DNA of 26,334 nt, taken from IMG/VR virus record IMGVR_UViG_3300030202_000663, positions 1 through 26,334 of that record. One strand, given 5' to 3'. The position numbers and the translations under genes are program-made. This document shows positions 1 to 9,143 of the stretch, piece by piece. This DNA is from a virus. Each line of letters opens with the position of its first letter. Within the stretch, counting starts at the first letter, position 1. The notes beneath the pieces are model-generated. The model saw only the letters and a list, made by a program, of their open reading frames with translations, had not been told where the DNA came from and did no database searches.

Positions 1-915
1 AATATTTTCTAAAGGTATGTTTAAACCTTGCGAAGCTAAAAACTCTTGTATTGGCCTTGCTGATTCAGGTGGTCTAGCTGTTAATACGTAAGTATCTTCA
101 GTTCCAAACTTTTTAGCTCTATCCATAGCTGTTTTAAACATAGGTCCTTGAGCGCCTTCTGTTACAACGTTAAATTCACTGAAATCAAACTCACCGCCTT
201 GTTCTAGTATCTCCGCTCCTTGAGTGGCAAATTCCTCAGCGTCTAATCTAATCTTTTTATATCCACTAACAAAATCATTCATTTTACTAGTAAGACTTTC
301 TGGCATGGCGTCTTGCTGGGTTAAGTTATCGGTTTTAACCTCCATAAATCTTTCGCCAAACATTTCCTTAAATCCTTCCTTATTACCTTGAACAGCCTCG
401 TGGTTTTTAATAACTATTTTATCTAATAAAGATCTTTCCTTTCTATTTGCATTACGTTCTAAGGCTGTTTCTAAGGAGGTTTCTACAAAAACCATACTTA
501 CGTCATACCCTTTGTCCTCAAACTCTTTAACGAGTTTCTCCATAGCCTTGATAGACCCACCAGTACCGTCAACAACAACGCCATCGGCGTTACCTTGGTA
601 CTTCATCATTTTGCCTTTCGATATTTTTCTAGACTGGGCCTGTAATCTACCTAATTCACTTAATTGCTCTCTAGTAAGATCGTTCATGTTTTCTGGTAGA
701 CCAGAGTTTTTCTTTAGCCACTCTAATGATATGTCAGAGTTTACTATTTTAAACCCTTGTTTTTCTAAACCTAATTTTTTAACTACGTTAGATTTACCAC
801 TACCAGCTCCACCTGCTAAGAATATAACTTTTCTACCAGGCTGCGGTGTTCCATCAGGGTTTGGCACAGTAGCTCTAACTCCAGATTTAGTAGTAGCTAA
901 CGTATCATCAAAATC
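1..915 (-). other. Nested domain: P-loop kinase inserted in a HAD phosphatase (within the giant CDS)
   Basis: HAD motif I is DFDDT at residues 2443-2447 (codons near 901-915). About 30 residues later comes a Walker A loop, GGAGSGKS, at 2477-2484, followed by NSD at 2501-2503, a Walker-B-like VVVDGTGG at 2555-2562, and an Arg-rich LID-like stretch (R2596, R2600, R2603). The HAD fold then resumes: VLTARP at 2716-2721 onward carries the motif II threonine T2721. Motifs III and IV should lie just past the window edge. Known P-loop enzymes with this layout include polynucleotide kinases and zeta-toxin-like kinases. The pairing with a HAD phosphatase recalls polynucleotide kinase-phosphatase, but there the two domains are in tandem, not nested. 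The substrate cannot be told from sequence alone. Confidence 0.75.
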
Positions 916-3900
916 CCAAGCGCTCATGCCTCTCGACGGAGTGTTATGATTTATTAAACGAGCGTTTTCTATAGCTTTGCTAGTGTTAATTGCTTTTTTA
1001 ATTTCTGAAGACGGTGAAATTTTAGAGAACGTCATAGCGTATTTATTCATCCTTTCTCCAGCTACTTCTTGAGTTATATCACCATTAAAAATTTGATACA
1101 AAAGTTTATTTTGTTCATAAACTATTTCTTCACGGCCCCAAAGAGACTTATCAATACCAACATTAAATAGTTCTCCTAAAGTGCTAAGTTTGCCTTCGTA
1201 GTTTCTTACTTTTATAATGTTAGAGTTTAAACCGCCATTGTTATTATTTACATCTGGGTTAAAATATCTAATCCAAACTGGCGCGCCACCTAATAGTATT
1301 TTTTTACTATATTTACCAGCATTTTCTTTATAATTAAATCCTAATGCTGGGTTTTGTAATTTATCGTCAAACTCACCAAGTAAAGCTCCTTGTATATAAT
1401 TTTCCAATGCTTTTTTTGAAAATTGTTCAAATTTACCGTCTATCATTATGTTTAACATAAACTTAGCAAAATCAGTAGCAGCTTGAGTGTGTTCTTCCAT
1501 GGTCAACTTAGCAGACTTAGGTATAATTGTACCATCAAGATAAGTGCTTAAAAAAGAAGGTAACGAACCTTTTCTTATAAAGTGACTTTGATTTGTGCTT
1601 GTTCCAGATAATATAAAAGCAATGTAAGGTATGTTAGCTCTGTCTTCTTGTATCATTTCGTTAAACACACTTAACACTTCTAATAAGCCTTTAGATCTTT
1701 TAGCCAGTTTAGCTAAATCTACTATGTTATCTTTGTTTGGCGTTCTTCTAATTACTAATTCTGATTGGTTTTCACTGTCAGGCCCAAACTTATAGTTTTT
1801 TGGAAACGCATTTTTTAAGTCTGTATTAGTAGCAAATAACAGTGGACCTCTACCAACCCTAATAACCTCACCACTTTCGTCATATATATCTCCACGTACT
1901 TCTTGAGCTATGTCTTCTCCCATAACCTCCTTTAATACTCCCATCCTTTCAACTATACGATCGCTAGTACCATCAAGAGTACCCCCTGCAAGAATAAAAC
2001 CTTTTGATAATCTTTGTGCAAGTGGTAATTTTTTGCTCCCTTCAAGGCCATTTATAATGTAACTAAAAACTTTTATTTTACTTGCAACTGTATTGTCTAT
2101 TGGTTGTTGACCTGATCTTTTTACAATATCTGGAAACTTTTCTTTTTGCCTTTTTAAAAACTCTTCGTCGCTAAGTTGATCGACAGGTAAAGATTCGCTA
2201 AACATTATTCTGTTTTTTTGCTCTATTACGCCTTTACTAAAAGCAATTTTACTTTGAGCGCCCGTGATATTAGCTATTTGTTGTTTTATTTCTTGTATTA
2301 CTTTTGGAGACTTACCTTCTTTAATAGCCTTGTTAAGTTTAGCTTCTAAATTTCTTTGAGCAGCAGATAACGATACGTTCATAGAAAGTACCTTAGCAAC
2401 TCCTTTTTGTAGTTGGCCAATATCTCTACTGTATTCGTTTTCCTCAAGCTTAGGTGTTATACCTATGTCTCTTTTAAACTTCTCTATAGTCTCCGGCGTA
2501 GGATTTATAAATTCCTGTTTTAATTTTTTTACCTGTGTCTGACTTGTTAAACCTTTACTTCTACCTTTTGGAGAAGTAATAGATTCAGCTTTAACTACTG
2601 GATCTTTACTAAGAGATCTTGGATCAATATAATCTTCGTAGAAATAACTCATTGGTAAACCTTTTAAACCTATAGCCACGCCATGAGCGTTTCGTGATAC
2701 ATCTAAATTCTCTCCTTTTAAATTTATATCACCAGTTCTTTCAACGATGTTGTATAACGGTAATGTTTTAATAAATTTTCCTGCAAACTCAGGAGCATTA
2801 AAAACTCGCTGTATATTTTGTGCCTCACCAGGAATAGGCATACCTTCTTCGTACCTAGTAACAGCCGCTAAATTAGCTCCGCCTTTTACAATTTTATCTC
2901 CAGGAATATTAAATATAAGCTGACCAACCTCACCAGCATGTTTGGATATTATTTCTTTATGCCCATCTCCTTTTACTGGTTTAACTTTAGATTTTATCTT
3001 ATCAGAAACTCTTTCTACCATAGGTAGTTTAAGTAAATCTATTTTGTTTCTTTCTACCTCGTTTTTAGTTTCTTGCTTTACGTCATTATCACTTGGTATT
3101 TGCGATATTTTTCTAGCAGTTCCTTCTGTGTCAGCAGAAATAGTTTCAATTTGTTTTTTATACTCATTCATCACATCTCCTCTAGCACGATATAAATTTG
3201 AGTTTGTATAACTACCACTACCACCTATTAACCAACCGAATAAACTACCATTAGCCATAGATGGATCAAAACCTCCTTTTGGATTTCCGTTTTCGTCAAG
3301 AACTCTCTCTCTTCGTTCTATACCTCTTTCGTCTACAATTGGATCACCATCAGCGTCTTTTATTACTCTTGTTTGCCCTTCGTATCTTCTTTGTAGTTTT
3401 ACCTTTACTTTTTCTACAAACTCATCTAACTCAGAGTATTGTATACCAGTTTCCCCTCCTATACCTTCTTTTATTAAAGACTCTAATTGAGGATTAGTTA
3501 GTATCTGTGTTAATCCTTCCCAGTATTCAGAACTGTTTTGAAAATCCACCTTAGTATTCCATCTTTTAGTACCATCTTCATTTTGAGTTAGTTTATCAAA
3601 GTCATTTTTAAGATCTGTATTTTTAGAAAATTGAAATTTTAGAGACTTAGAAAAACCAGGTCCATATCTAACTTCTTTTTCTCTTGCTTCTTTTCTTTCC
3701 AACAACTTTCCTTTAGCACCTTGTTTTATCATCTTGCTAAAAGCTTTATTCTTTTTCCTACTCTTAAAAAACTTATTATAATCTCTTAAAAAGTTTATTA
3801 CATCTTCACCTGTATTAAACTCTATATCAGATCTACCGTATTTTTGGAAAAATCTCCTCATCATATCACTAACCTTTCCTTTGAAACTATTAGAGAATTT

Positions 3901-6900
3901 TACATCTCCTCTAACCATAGCTTCTGCCATTAAAGTTAAATATTCTTCCCATACTTGGTCTGACTCGTTATACCCTCTTATACGTTGGTTAAACTCTCCT
4001 CCACCTTTTAATTTACCTGGATTATCATTAGCAAACTCCATCATAGCATCAGCAAGAGCTCTTTGTAATTCAGGGTCGTTTTTTAAAGTCTCTTTAAGTG
4101 TAGCGTGTAAAATTTCATGTTGCCCAGCGTTTATAAAACCAGATTGTAACGCTCCTTGTTTATTTATAATTATACTTACTCTACCACTTGCGTCAGGAGG
4201 AGTAATGAAAGCATTATGTTTAAACCCTTGGTAAGCTTGGTCAGCTTCTATTTGGCTAGCTTTATCTACGTATTGTTCTACTAAGCCATCAACTACACCT
4301 TGATTAGCACTAGTTACACTTTTATCAGATTGCATTTCAGTGTTTAACTCTTTTATTGCATCTTTAATTTGTTTAGTTTGCGCTAAAAAATCTAATCCAC
4401 TTATTTGTCCGTTCATACGAGCTTCATCCAGCTGTTTTAACCGCTGTTGCAATTGTGCTTTATTCCTTAACTTACCGGATGGATCTATTTTATTTAATTG
4501 ATCCCTGAGAATAAGCAGCTCTCTTTCTTGCTCTTGTCTTTTTTCTGTACTAGCCATATTTGCTAGATCATTATCTATTCTAGCTTTTTCGTTTTTAAGC
4601 TTAGATAACGCTGGTTGTTCTTGTAAGTTTATAGCGTTGCCTTTTTCATCTTGCTCAATACTATTAATCTCTTCTTCTACACGTTTAGATTGTTCTTCAA
4701 AGTGTGTCTTTACTGCTTGAGATGATTCTTCTCTACTATCCGTTTCATAAACAATAGTGTTTTCCCCAATTTCTTCCTTGGCTATTTCTTCTGATCTTTC
4801 AACATCTTTACTCTGCTCGTCCAGATATCTCTCATAAGCATTAGTAGATTCTATTTTAGCAGTTATATCTTTTATTTCCTTATTAATTTCATCAAGCTCT
4901 TTTCCAGTAGCATTTGATTTTTTATTTATAAGTTTATTCTTTTCTACAATTAAATCTATGTGCTCGGTGCTAGCGTAAATTGGAGCGTTTTTCACAGCAT
5001 CATACGCCGCTTGAGCGTGATCCATAGCTTCTTCTTGTTCTTTTAGTCTTTCTTCTAGGTTTGTTATTTTGTCTGAGGAAGCACCAAGATCTTTATATTT
5101 TTGTATCTTCATGTTGAGCATATCCATCTCTCCCTGTATAACCGAGATAGTTTCTAATCCTCTATATTTAAACTCAGCGTAAACTCGTTTTTTAACAGCG
5201 TTAAATGTTTTAACGTTACCAACCTGTTGTATACCACCAGATAATATAAGCGTACCCATAGCTAAGTCGGCGTGCGCTTCAGCGTCTAAGAACATAGACT
5301 CGTGCTTAGCGAGGAAACTCATCTTGTTAAGATCGTCGAATAACAACTCTATTTCTTCCTCTCCAAGTTCTTTAACTAGGTTTTTAAAAGTGTTTTTTGT
5401 TATTTCTTTTCCGGCAGCAATGGTTGTAGTGCCGTATAATCCTTTTGCTAGATTGGACTTAAAAGTATTAGTAGCTGGGCTACCTTTTAAAAACGCGTTA
5501 TCAGGCATTATAAGCTGAGACATAGCGGTTGCGCTAGACATAAATGTAGCGTATTGCATAGCTTGGTCATCACTTAATCCAAGTTTTTTTGCTTCATGAT
5601 AATTATCGTATATAGTAAGGCTATAGGTTCTTTTAGTGATAGCTATCTTCGTAGCCATATCATCTAATTTACCACCAGTAAACTTCATATAAGCGTTTTT
5701 AATACCTCCTACATTTGCTTTTCTACCAGCGTCAATAATACCTAAAGTAAATGGAAGCATCTCTGCCATCGTTCTCGTTACGTTGCTATAAGTCCACCCA
5801 GCTTCTGATATACGACCATCTCGATCCGTATAAGCTCCAAATGTATCTTCCTCTATATAATCCCGAACAATATCACTCATTGCGTCCCATTGGCTATATA
5901 CATTGGGATCGTCTCCATACATTTTTTTACCTTGGTAAGATGCTGCTTCTGGTATTATTGCAAACACTTTTAAAACTTGATCTGTAAGCTGCTCATTAAA
6001 AACACCAATAGCATCCATCGTAGGACTGTCTGCAAATTGATTTTTCCATTCTTTATACTTTTTAACAGATTCATAAGAATCTTTGAAAATACCTTCAACA
6101 GCGTCATATCCTATTTCATTGTAAATTCCTTTAATTTCGCTTTGTAGTTTATTTCCCTCTTTATTTAAAGCATCTGCAAGTGGATTTAAATTATCTTGCC
6201 TTGTTTGTAGATCAAAACTACTATTTACGAACTCTTTGTATTCATCGGAGTTTATAATAGCATTAAACTCTTTGTTGTCAACATTGTATTGTGACACAAG
6301 TTTTTCTCTTTCAGATAACAAGTTTTGATACTCGTCATAAATACCGCTGTATACATCTCTAGCGTCTTTATCTGTTTGAGCTAGCTTCTCAATTTTTTTA
6401 GCCTTCTCTATTAAACTATTTATCTCTTCATCTATAATTTCTACCTTATCTATACTGGATGTTATTTTTTCTTTTATAGGATTTATTCTTTCCTCTAAAG
6501 AAGATTTTTTATCCTCAAAGATCTCCAGGTCGTTTTGAAACTCAAGTTGATTTCTCTCGAACTCATCTTTCTTTTTATCAAGTTGATCAATTTCTACTTG
6601 TTTTTTGGTATAATAATTATCTAAAACAATTTCTTTTGCATCTTTTAAAAGCTGATTTTTCTCAAAAATAGTTCCCTTTCCTATAGCTATTTTCGCGACA
6701 AGCTTAGGGTTTTTTGTTTTTAACAAGTTAACTAAAACCGCTTGTAAATCTTTATTACTTATGTCGATTTCCCCTTCGTAGTCTTCTAGTCCACCTAAAC
6801 CCTGCATAAAAGAAGCATCTTTCTTATCTATCTTTAACTGCTCAATCACAGCGTCGGCAGCAGCGAACAAGTCTCTATCATCTTGAGTGAGATTTCTACC

Positions 6901-8241
6901 ATAGTAAACCTCCCATTCGTCCGCATCTAATCCATAACGTAAGTCTCTTCTTGTTTCAAGTTCTAACTGTGATATGAACTCATCTTCACTATAGTCTCCG
7001 CCAATGTTATTTCTAGCGGCATAATCTTTAACATTTATTAAATCAGTAGAATAACCACCGTTTTCTAAAAACTGTTTTTTAGCTTCTTCTGATGGCTCTG
7101 CGTTATAAAGTTCAAGCAATTCTTCTGCGTCAGAAACTTTTTGATCAATATCTTTTATAGTGTTATACGTTACACCTATAGAGTTATTGTATTCTTCGTT
7201 GAGCTTATTTGCTGCTTTAATATTTTTTGCAATAATATTCTCTTCGTGGTCTTCAACTTTTGGTTGTTCACCGTATTCTTTAACAAAGTTTTCTATTTTG
7301 TTAAATATTTTAAAACCTGAGTTCATTCTACCCCTAATGCTAAATGGGCCTCCACCCTCACCAGTTTCTATTTGATTTGTATTGAGATTTAATAACAATT
7401 CATCGTTATTAGGACCTATTAGTTTCACGTAGTCACCAAGCCGCATAGGTTGCGTAACGTCAATACCGTATGGCTTAAGTTCTTTTCTAAGTAAATCTAA
7501 CATTTTATCCTCATCGAGCCCCGCAATTACTCCCGCTGAACCTTTTTCTTCGACCATCTCATCAAAAAGGTTGGTTATAGTTTCCTCTAAATCATCTAAA
7601 GGCTCGTAATACTCGTCTCTAGTATCGTCGTTTAGTTTCAAATAGAAGTTAGGATCAATATCTTTTAACTCTTTAGATGTTACAAATTCTATTTGTCCGT
7701 TGTCTTTTATTCTAAGAAGCTTTGGAGAAATTTTTTCAGTTTTATCTTCTACTCTATATATATTGGTAGTTTCGCTTTTAAAAATATCTAAAAATTGAGG
7801 TGGAGTGTTTAATTCTTCTGATATTTTAATAACGTTTTCTTCGCCAAACTTTTTGTACGTTTCATCAATGTTATTCAAATCGCTAGTTTCCGAGGGCTTG
7901 TCGTAAAGATTTTCTTGTGTCCTAGTTTGATATCTTTCAATCTTATTTAATTCATCTTCAGAATACTCTCCAGAATCAATATAAGGTTGCATTGTTTTTT
8001 TAACTTTTTCTTCTACCTCTTCGTTGTTTATAGGTAATAAACCTAATCCTTTTGGTACAATAGGGGTTAATATTTGCGATCCATCATACACAGGTTCTTC
8101 TTCTTTTGTTTCTTGATCTGTGTTTACCTCTACATTTTCTTTCTTGTCATTTTTTTTATGCCAAGCCACCTCGTCAGCATACATACCATGGGCCAAAGCA
8201 TTGCCTTCTTCATGTTTTAATGGAGATTTTGTTTTACTCAT
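1..8241 (-). CDS. Giant polyvalent (ejected) virion protein, partial; metallopeptidase plus nested HAD/P-loop kinase
   Basis: This frame runs without a stop from an ATG at 8241 to the left edge, giving 2747 codons and no C-terminus. An in-frame stop lies at 8254-8256, just upstream, so the start is well fixed. Visible parts in order: a charged N-terminus; a Lys/Glu-rich coiled coil (about 540-690); a hydrophobic, Ala/Gly-containing region (about 760-1010); a second coiled coil (about 1020-1310); a zincin-like domain with HEILH at 1375-1379; several unassigned globular segments (about 1500-2400); and a HAD domain starting with DFDDT at 2443-2447, interrupted by a P-loop kinase. This mix matches the large polyvalent proteins known from phages and conjugative elements, which are thought to enter the host with the DNA. 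Its place as last gene after the tail and internal-protein genes fits an ejected cargo protein. Enzyme activities are inferred from motifs only. Confidence 0.88.
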   Translation of the reverse strand, partial: MSKTKSPLKHEEGNALAHGMYADEVAWHKKNDKKENVEVNTDQETKEEEPVYDGSQILTPIVPKGLGLLPINNEEVEEKVKKTMQPYIDSGEYSEDELNKIERYQTRTQENLYDKPSETSDLNNIDETYKKFGEENVIKISEELNTPPQFLDIFKSETTNIYRVEDKTEKISPKLLRIKDNGQIEFVTSKELKDIDPNFYLKLNDDTRDEYYEPLDDLEETITNLFDEMVEEKGSAGVIAGLDEDKMLDLLRKELKPYGIDVTQPMRLGDYVKLIGPNNDELLLNLNTNQIETGEGGGPFSIRGRMNSGFKIFNKIENFVKEYGEQPKVEDHEENIIAKNIKAANKLNEEYNNSIGVTYNTIKDIDQKVSDAEELLELYNAEPSEEAKKQFLENGGYSTDLINVKDYAARNNIGGDYSEDEFISQLELETRRDLRYGLDADEWEVYYGRNLTQDDRDLFAAADAVIEQLKIDKKDASFMQGLGGLEDYEGEIDISNKDLQAVLVNLLKTKNPKLVAKIAIGKGTIFEKNQLLKDAKEIVLDNYYTKKQVEIDQLDKKKDEFERNQLEFQNDLEIFEDKKSSLEERINPIKEKITSSIDKVEIIDEEINSLIEKAKKIEKLAQTDKDARDVYSGIYDEYQNLLSEREKLVSQYNVDNKEFNAIINSDEYKEFVNSSFDLQTRQDNLNPLADALNKEGNKLQSEIKGIYNEIGYDAVEGIFKDSYESVKKYKEWKNQFADSPTMDAIGVFNEQLTDQVLKVFAIIPEAASYQGKKMYGDDPNVYSQWDAMSDIVRDYIEEDTFGAYTDRDGRISEAGWTYSNVTRTMAEMLPFTLGIIDAGRKANVGGIKNAYMKFTGGKLDDMATKIAITKRTYSLTIYDNYHEAKKLGLSDDQAMQYATFMSSATAMSQLIMPDNAFLKGSPATNTFKSNLAKGLYGTTTIAAGKEITKNTFKNLVKELGEEEIELLFDDLNKMSFLAKHESMFLDAEAHADLAMGTLILSGGIQQVGNVKTFNAVKKRVYAEFKYRGLETISVIQGEMDMLNMKIQKYKDLGASSDKITNLEERLKEQEEAMDHAQAAYDAVKNAPIYASTEHIDLIVEKNKLINKKSNATGKELDEINKEIKDITAKIESTNAYERYLDEQSKDVERSEEIAKEEIGENTIVYETDSREESSQAVKTHFEEQSKRVEEEINSIEQDEKGNAINLQEQPALSKLKNEKARIDNDLANMASTEKRQEQERELLILRDQLNKIDPSGKLRNKAQLQQRLKQLDEARMNGQISGLDFLAQTKQIKDAIKELNTEMQSDKSVTSANQGVVDGLVEQYVDKASQIEADQAYQGFKHNAFITPPDASGRVSIIINKQGALQSGFINAGQHEILHATLKETLKNDPELQRALADAMMEFANDNPGKLKGGGEFNQRIRGYNESDQVWEEYLTLMAEAMVRGDVKFSNSFKGKVSDMMRRFFQKYGRSDIEFNTGEDVINFLRDYNKFFKSRKKNKAFSKMIKQGAKGKLLERKEAREKEVRYGPGFSKSLKFQFSKNTDLKNDFDKLTQNEDGTKRWNTKVDFQNSSEYWEGLTQILTNPQLESLIKEGIGGETGIQYSELDEFVEKVKVKLQRRYEGQTRVIKDADGDPIVDERGIERRERVLDENGNPKGGFDPSMANGSLFGWLIGGSGSYTNSNLYRARGDVMNEYKKQIETISADTEGTARKISQIPSDNDVKQETKNEVERNKIDLLKLPMVERVSDKIKSKVKPVKGDGHKEIISKHAGEVGQLIFNIPGDKIVKGGANLAAVTRYEEGMPIPGEAQNIQRVFNAPEFAGKFIKTLPLYNIVERTGDINLKGENLDVSRNAHGVAIGLKGLPMSYFYEDYIDPRSLSKDPVVKAESITSPKGRSKGLTSQTQVKKLKQEFINPTPETIEKFKRDIGITPKLEENEYSRDIGQLQKGVAKVLSMNVSLSAAQRNLEAKLNKAIKEGKSPKVIQEIKQQIANITGAQSKIAFSKGVIEQKNRIMFSESLPVDQLSDEEFLKRQKEKFPDIVKRSGQQPIDNTVASKIKVFSYIINGLEGSKKLPLAQRLSKGFILAGGTLDGTSDRIVERMGVLKEVMGEDIAQEVRGDIYDESGEVIRVGRGPLLFATNTDLKNAFPKNYKFGPDSENQSELVIRRTPNKDNIVDLAKLAKRSKGLLEVLSVFNEMIQEDRANIPYIAFILSGTSTNQSHFIRKGSLPSFLSTYLDGTIIPKSAKLTMEEHTQAATDFAKFMLNIMIDGKFEQFSKKALENYIQGALLGEFDDKLQNPALGFNYKENAGKYSKKILLGGAPVWIRYFNPDVNNNNGGLNSNIIKVRNYEGKLSTLGELFNVGIDKSLWGREEIVYEQNKLLYQIFNGDITQEVAGERMNKYAMTFSKISPSSEIKKAINTSKAIENARLINHNTPSRGMSAWDFDDTLATTKSGVRATVPNPDGTPQPGRKVIFLAGGAGSGKSNVVKKLGLEKQGFKIVNSDISLEWLKKNSGLPENMNDLTREQLSELGRLQAQSRKISKGKMMKYQGNADGVVVDGTGGSIKAMEKLVKEFEDKGYDVSMVFVETSLETALERNANRKERSLLDKIVIKNHEAVQGNKEGFKEMFGERFMEVKTDNLTQQDAMPESLTSKMNDFVSGYKKIRLDAEEFATQGAEILEQGGEFDFSEFNVVTEGAQGPMFKTAMDRAKKFGTEDTYVLTARPPESARPIQEFLASQGLNIPLENI
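4105..4119 (-). other. HEXXH zinc-metallopeptidase signature (within the giant CDS)
   Basis: Codons 1375-1379 read H-E-I-L-H, the zinc-binding and catalytic HEXXH motif of zincin peptidases. It sits in a plausible helix (AGQHEILHATLKE) after a beta-rich stretch (VSIIINKQG). An EE pair at about 1432-1433, inside EEYLTLMAEAM, could give the third, glutamate ligand of a gluzincin-type site; that ligand is a guess. Peptidases like this are common in phage polyvalent proteins. They might process the giant protein itself or host targets. Confidence 0.65.
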
Positions 8242-8249
8242 ATTAAATT

Positions 8250-9131
8250 TTATTGTTTAGGTTCTATTCTAGACATTAGTTCTTTAGCTTCAGATACCTC
8301 TTGTTGAGACATTGTTGTTCTACCAGCTACCGTAGAGCTAGAAGCGTTACCATCTTTTATGGTTTTATAATTTGGATCAAAAGCAGTTTTAAGCCTAGTA
8401 GAATAATGTTTATGTAAACGCATGTCCATAGCTGGATTAAAAGAATCTGGATGTAGCATGTCATCTGGTATTTGACCAGCAACCATAGCCTCTTCATTTT
8501 CTTTTAAATACTCTTGTAAGAAATAAACCCCACCTATTTTGTCAGAGACAAATATTTTCCAAGCATCGTTATTTACTAGTAAATTATCTACAACCCAATC
8601 AATATTAAAGTCTGGATGCTTAGCGGCTGTCTGACCTTGCTTTACTAAATCTTGATGGTACTTCATATAGTCGGCTTCTTCGGTTCCTTTAATAACCCAG
8701 TTTTGAGTTATGTCTTCTATGTTTTTTACTATGTCTCTTCCGTCAGGATCTGTAACTATACAAAGTATTTTAAAACCTGGCCCAAAAGCTATTCTACCTT
8801 GTTCGCCAAAAAACATTCTATCCCAATTTAAATCTGTGTAGTTTGAAAAAAGATTTTTACCACCAACACCACCTCCGTAAGCTACTGCAAATTCTTCTTT
8901 TATAGCTTTTAAGTTATCTAGTTGTCTAGCTATACTTTTAATTAAACTATCAATTTCACTAGATCCTTCTTTGTCTCCAGCAGCAAACAAAGCATCATAT
9001 TGTTTTACTAAGTTAGATATAAAATCATTTATAACTCTTTGATTAGCCTTGCCGTGTATTTCAGATGATTTAGCATCATCTCCATACGGCATGTTTTCAA
9101 AATACTTTTTTATTCTTTTATCTTCTGACAT
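8250..9131 (-). CDS. Unknown virion-associated protein, candidate internal/ejection protein (293 aa)
   Basis: I do not recognise a named family. The protein is soluble-looking, with a charged helical N-terminal half (about 1-85), a Gly-rich turn AYGGGVGGKN near 85-94, a mixed alpha/beta core (for example FKILCIVTDPDGRD near 120-133) and a polar, Ser/Gln-rich C-terminus. There is no signal peptide or membrane segment. It lies 12 bases downstream of the 213-aa gene, and the giant gene starts 8 bases after its stop, so the three are probably co-transcribed. In T7-like phages the equivalent place holds the internal core proteins that are ejected into the cell. That role is inferred from position only. 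The start at 9131 follows an A-rich leader without a Shine-Dalgarno sequence. Confidence 0.82.
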   Translation of the reverse strand: MSEDKRIKKYFENMPYGDDAKSSEIHGKANQRVINDFISNLVKQYDALFAAGDKEGSSEIDSLIKSIARQLDNLKAIKEEFAVAYGGGVGGKNLFSNYTDLNWDRMFFGEQGRIAFGPGFKILCIVTDPDGRDIVKNIEDITQNWVIKGTEEADYMKYHQDLVKQGQTAAKHPDFNIDWVVDNLLVNNDAWKIFVSDKIGGVYFLQEYLKENEEAMVAGQIPDDMLHPDSFNPAMDMRLHKHYSTRLKTAFDPNYKTIKDGNASSSTVAGRTTMSQQEVSEAKELMSRIEPKQ

Positions 9132-9143
9132 ATTTTATTATTT

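Noticed and set aside
512-949. Plus-strand open frame of 145 codons
   Set aside because: It lies antisense to the HAD/kinase part of the giant frame, whose codons spell clear motifs. The plus frame has no recognisable motif.
2942-7375. Several plus-strand frames of 60-117 codons within this span
   Set aside because: All are antisense to the continuous giant minus frame. Their hydrophobic, Leu/Phe/Ser-rich translations are what reversed Lys/Glu-rich coding gives.
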